Below, piece after piece: positions 5,448 to 6,491 of a stretch of 6,491 bases of DNA. Within the stretch, counting starts at the first letter, position 1. Each line of letters starts with the position of its first letter. A program made the translations under genes and the position numbers. Source of the DNA: CAZCFB01 sp964511535. Lineage in GTDB: Bacteria; Myxococcota_A; Polyangia; GCA-2747355; CAZCFB01. The notes under the pieces are model-generated. The model searched no databases and was not told the origin of the DNA. It saw nothing but the letters and a program-made list of their open reading frames with translations. The stretch lies in the NCBI GenBank assembly GCA_964511535.1, contig CAZEFW010000269.1, positions 1 through 6,491 of the forward strand. The letters run 5' to 3'.

Positions 5448-6491
5448 TTAGAAACGGGGATCCACTCCGAGGCCTGGCCAGTCGGGTAGCGACAGGGTCC
5501 CCGATGGATCCACATCCAGGCCGATGTACGGGTCGTCGGCCAGCAGCAGGTGCCCGTCCAGATCCGCGTGGTCGCACAGGGGCGCGAGGTGCGCGGCGGC
5601 CGTGACGCCGAGGCTGCTCTCCACCATGCACCCGAGCATCACCTGAAAGCCGAGGTCCCGGGCGCGGATCATGGCCTCCCGCGCGGGGGCGATGCCGCCC
5701 AGCTTGGACAGCTTGACGTTGACGCCGTCGGCCAGCCCCACCAGCGATTGCAGATCCTGCATATCCTGGAACGACTCATCGGCGAACAGGGGCGGCGCGT
5801 CGGTTGGCAGCTGGCCACGCAGGTCCTGCCACGCCTGCAGGTCGCCGGCGGGCACGGGCTGCTCCACGTAGAGAAGCTCCATGGGCGCGAGCTGCTGTAT
5901 GACCCGGGCCGCCTCGTCCGCTGTCCACCCGCCGTTGGCGTCCACGCCGAGGGATGCCCCCGGCGCCTCCTGCCGGGCCATGCGCACCAGCTCCAGGTCT
6001 CGCTCGACGTCGCCTGAGCCGAGCTTGAGCTTGAGCCGGCGGTAGCCGCTGGCCGCGCGCACCCGCTGGCGGTACGCCTCGTCGTCCTCGAGCTCCATGG
6101 CCACGGTGAAGCTGGTGGGAGGACAGCGCGCCGGGTCGAGATCCCACAGCCGGTGCAGCGGGGCGCCCAGCCGCTGCGCCCACAGGTCGTGAAGCGCCAT
6201 GTCGAGGCCCGCCAGGCACGGGGGCGACAGCGGCCGCCGCAGGCTGAGCAGGGCGCGCTCCGGCTCCAGCGGCGAAGCCGCGGTGAGGTGGCCCAGCAAG
6301 CCGGGGTGCTCCAGCTGCCGCGTCAGGTCGGCCTCGGTCTCGCCGTAATAAGGCACCACCGCGACCTCGCCCATGCCGGTCAAGGTGGTCCACTGCACCT
6401 GCACCAGGAGGTTATTGCGCTCGCTGGTGGAGCCGTGGGCCAGGGTGAACGGATCGGCCAGGGTGAGGGGCAGGGGGGTTACTTTGAGGCG
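5448..6491 (-). CDS. Dipeptide epimerase (L-Ala-D/L-Glu epimerase-like), enolase superfamily; 5' end outside the window
   Basis: The reading frame is open to the window edge, giving 347 residues with the start missing. An internal GTG at 6404 is not the start: the codons upstream encode a normal family N-terminus (ADPFTLAHGSTSERNN), which belongs to the capping domain. Numbering from the edge: YYGET loop (48-52), SFTVAME (127-133), KLK acid/base pair (Lys154, Lys156), metal ligands Asp184 (DANGGW), Glu210 (VEQP) and Asp238 (ADES), opposite base Lys260 (KLSKLGG), GCMVESS (287-293) and DLD (310-312). This is the complete active site of the muconate-lactonizing subgroup. The DxD near the end is the feature that in characterised Ala-Glu epimerases binds the dipeptide amino group. 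These enzymes epimerise L-Ala-D-Glu released in murein recycling, though relatives use other dipeptides. No murein-recycling partners are visible. Superfamily is certain; exact substrate is moderately likely. Confidence 0.85.
   Translation of the reverse strand, partial: RLKVTPLPLTLADPFTLAHGSTSERNNLLVQVQWTTLTGMGEVAVVPYYGETEADLTRQLEHPGLLGHLTAASPLEPERALLSLRRPLSPPCLAGLDMALHDLWAQRLGAPLHRLWDLDPARCPPTSFTVAMELEDDEAYRQRVRAASGYRRLKLKLGSGDVERDLELVRMARQEAPGASLGVDANGGWTADEAARVIQQLAPMELLYVEQPVPAGDLQAWQDLRGQLPTDAPPLFADESFQDMQDLQSLVGLADGVNVKLSKLGGIAPAREAMIRARDLGFQVMLGCMVESSLGVTAAAHLAPLCDHADLDGHLLLADDPYIGLDVDPSGTLSLPDWPGLGVDPRF

Noticed and set aside
6402..6404. GTG at 6404 as start of the epimerase
   Set aside because: The frame is open upstream to the window edge and encodes the expected capping-domain N-terminus of the enolase superfamily, so the gene is cut by the window.

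Overview
The window is GC-rich and carries five protein genes, all read leftwards (minus strand). The predicted products are Gram-negative envelope proteins: a FadL-type outer-membrane barrel, two cysteine-rich lipoproteins with lipoboxes, and a multi-pass membrane histidine kinase. High GC, disulfide-rich lipoproteins, orphan kinases and a sigma-54-type promoter together fit a Myxococcota or other deltaproteobacterial lineage. That placement is inference; no marker gene is present to settle it.

Right to left, in the direction of transcription: (1) 6491-5448, the 3' portion of an enolase-superfamily dipeptide epimerase whose 5' end lies outside the window. (2) 5447-5313, an intergenic spacer with a G-quadruplex-prone hexamer array (G-rich on the plus strand) and a perfect TTGACA near the kinase start. 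(3) 5312-3903, an orphan six-helix membrane histidine kinase. (4) 3906-3418, a small cysteine-rich lipoprotein. It overlaps the kinase stop by 4 nt (TTGA) and starts at TTG, with a good Shine-Dalgarno inside the kinase gene. (5) 3417-3198, a 220-nt spacer with a hexamer array, a GC-rich fold-back stretch and an exact sigma-54 -24/-12 motif. (6) 3197-1845, a 450-residue lipoprotein made of three tandem repeats with a conserved cysteine ladder. (7) 1838-111, a FadL/OmpP1 barrel, starting 6 nt after the lipoprotein gene, with an unusual C-terminal tail ending in a strongly basic block. (8) 110-1, a heptanucleotide tandem array.

Two likely transcription units stand out: kinase plus small Cys-rich lipoprotein, and large Cys-rich lipoprotein plus barrel, the second apparently driven by sigma-54. 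A reasonable but unproven reading is an envelope sense-and-respond module: the kinase and its lipoprotein sense a periplasmic condition, and an unseen NtrC-type activator turns on the lipoprotein-porin pair. The most novel-looking item is the triple-repeat cysteine-ladder lipoprotein coupled to a tailed FadL-like barrel. The epimerase (peptidoglycan-peptide metabolism) is an ordinary enzyme whose link to the rest is unclear. No RNA genes, insertion sequences, attachment sites or CRISPR arrays were seen.
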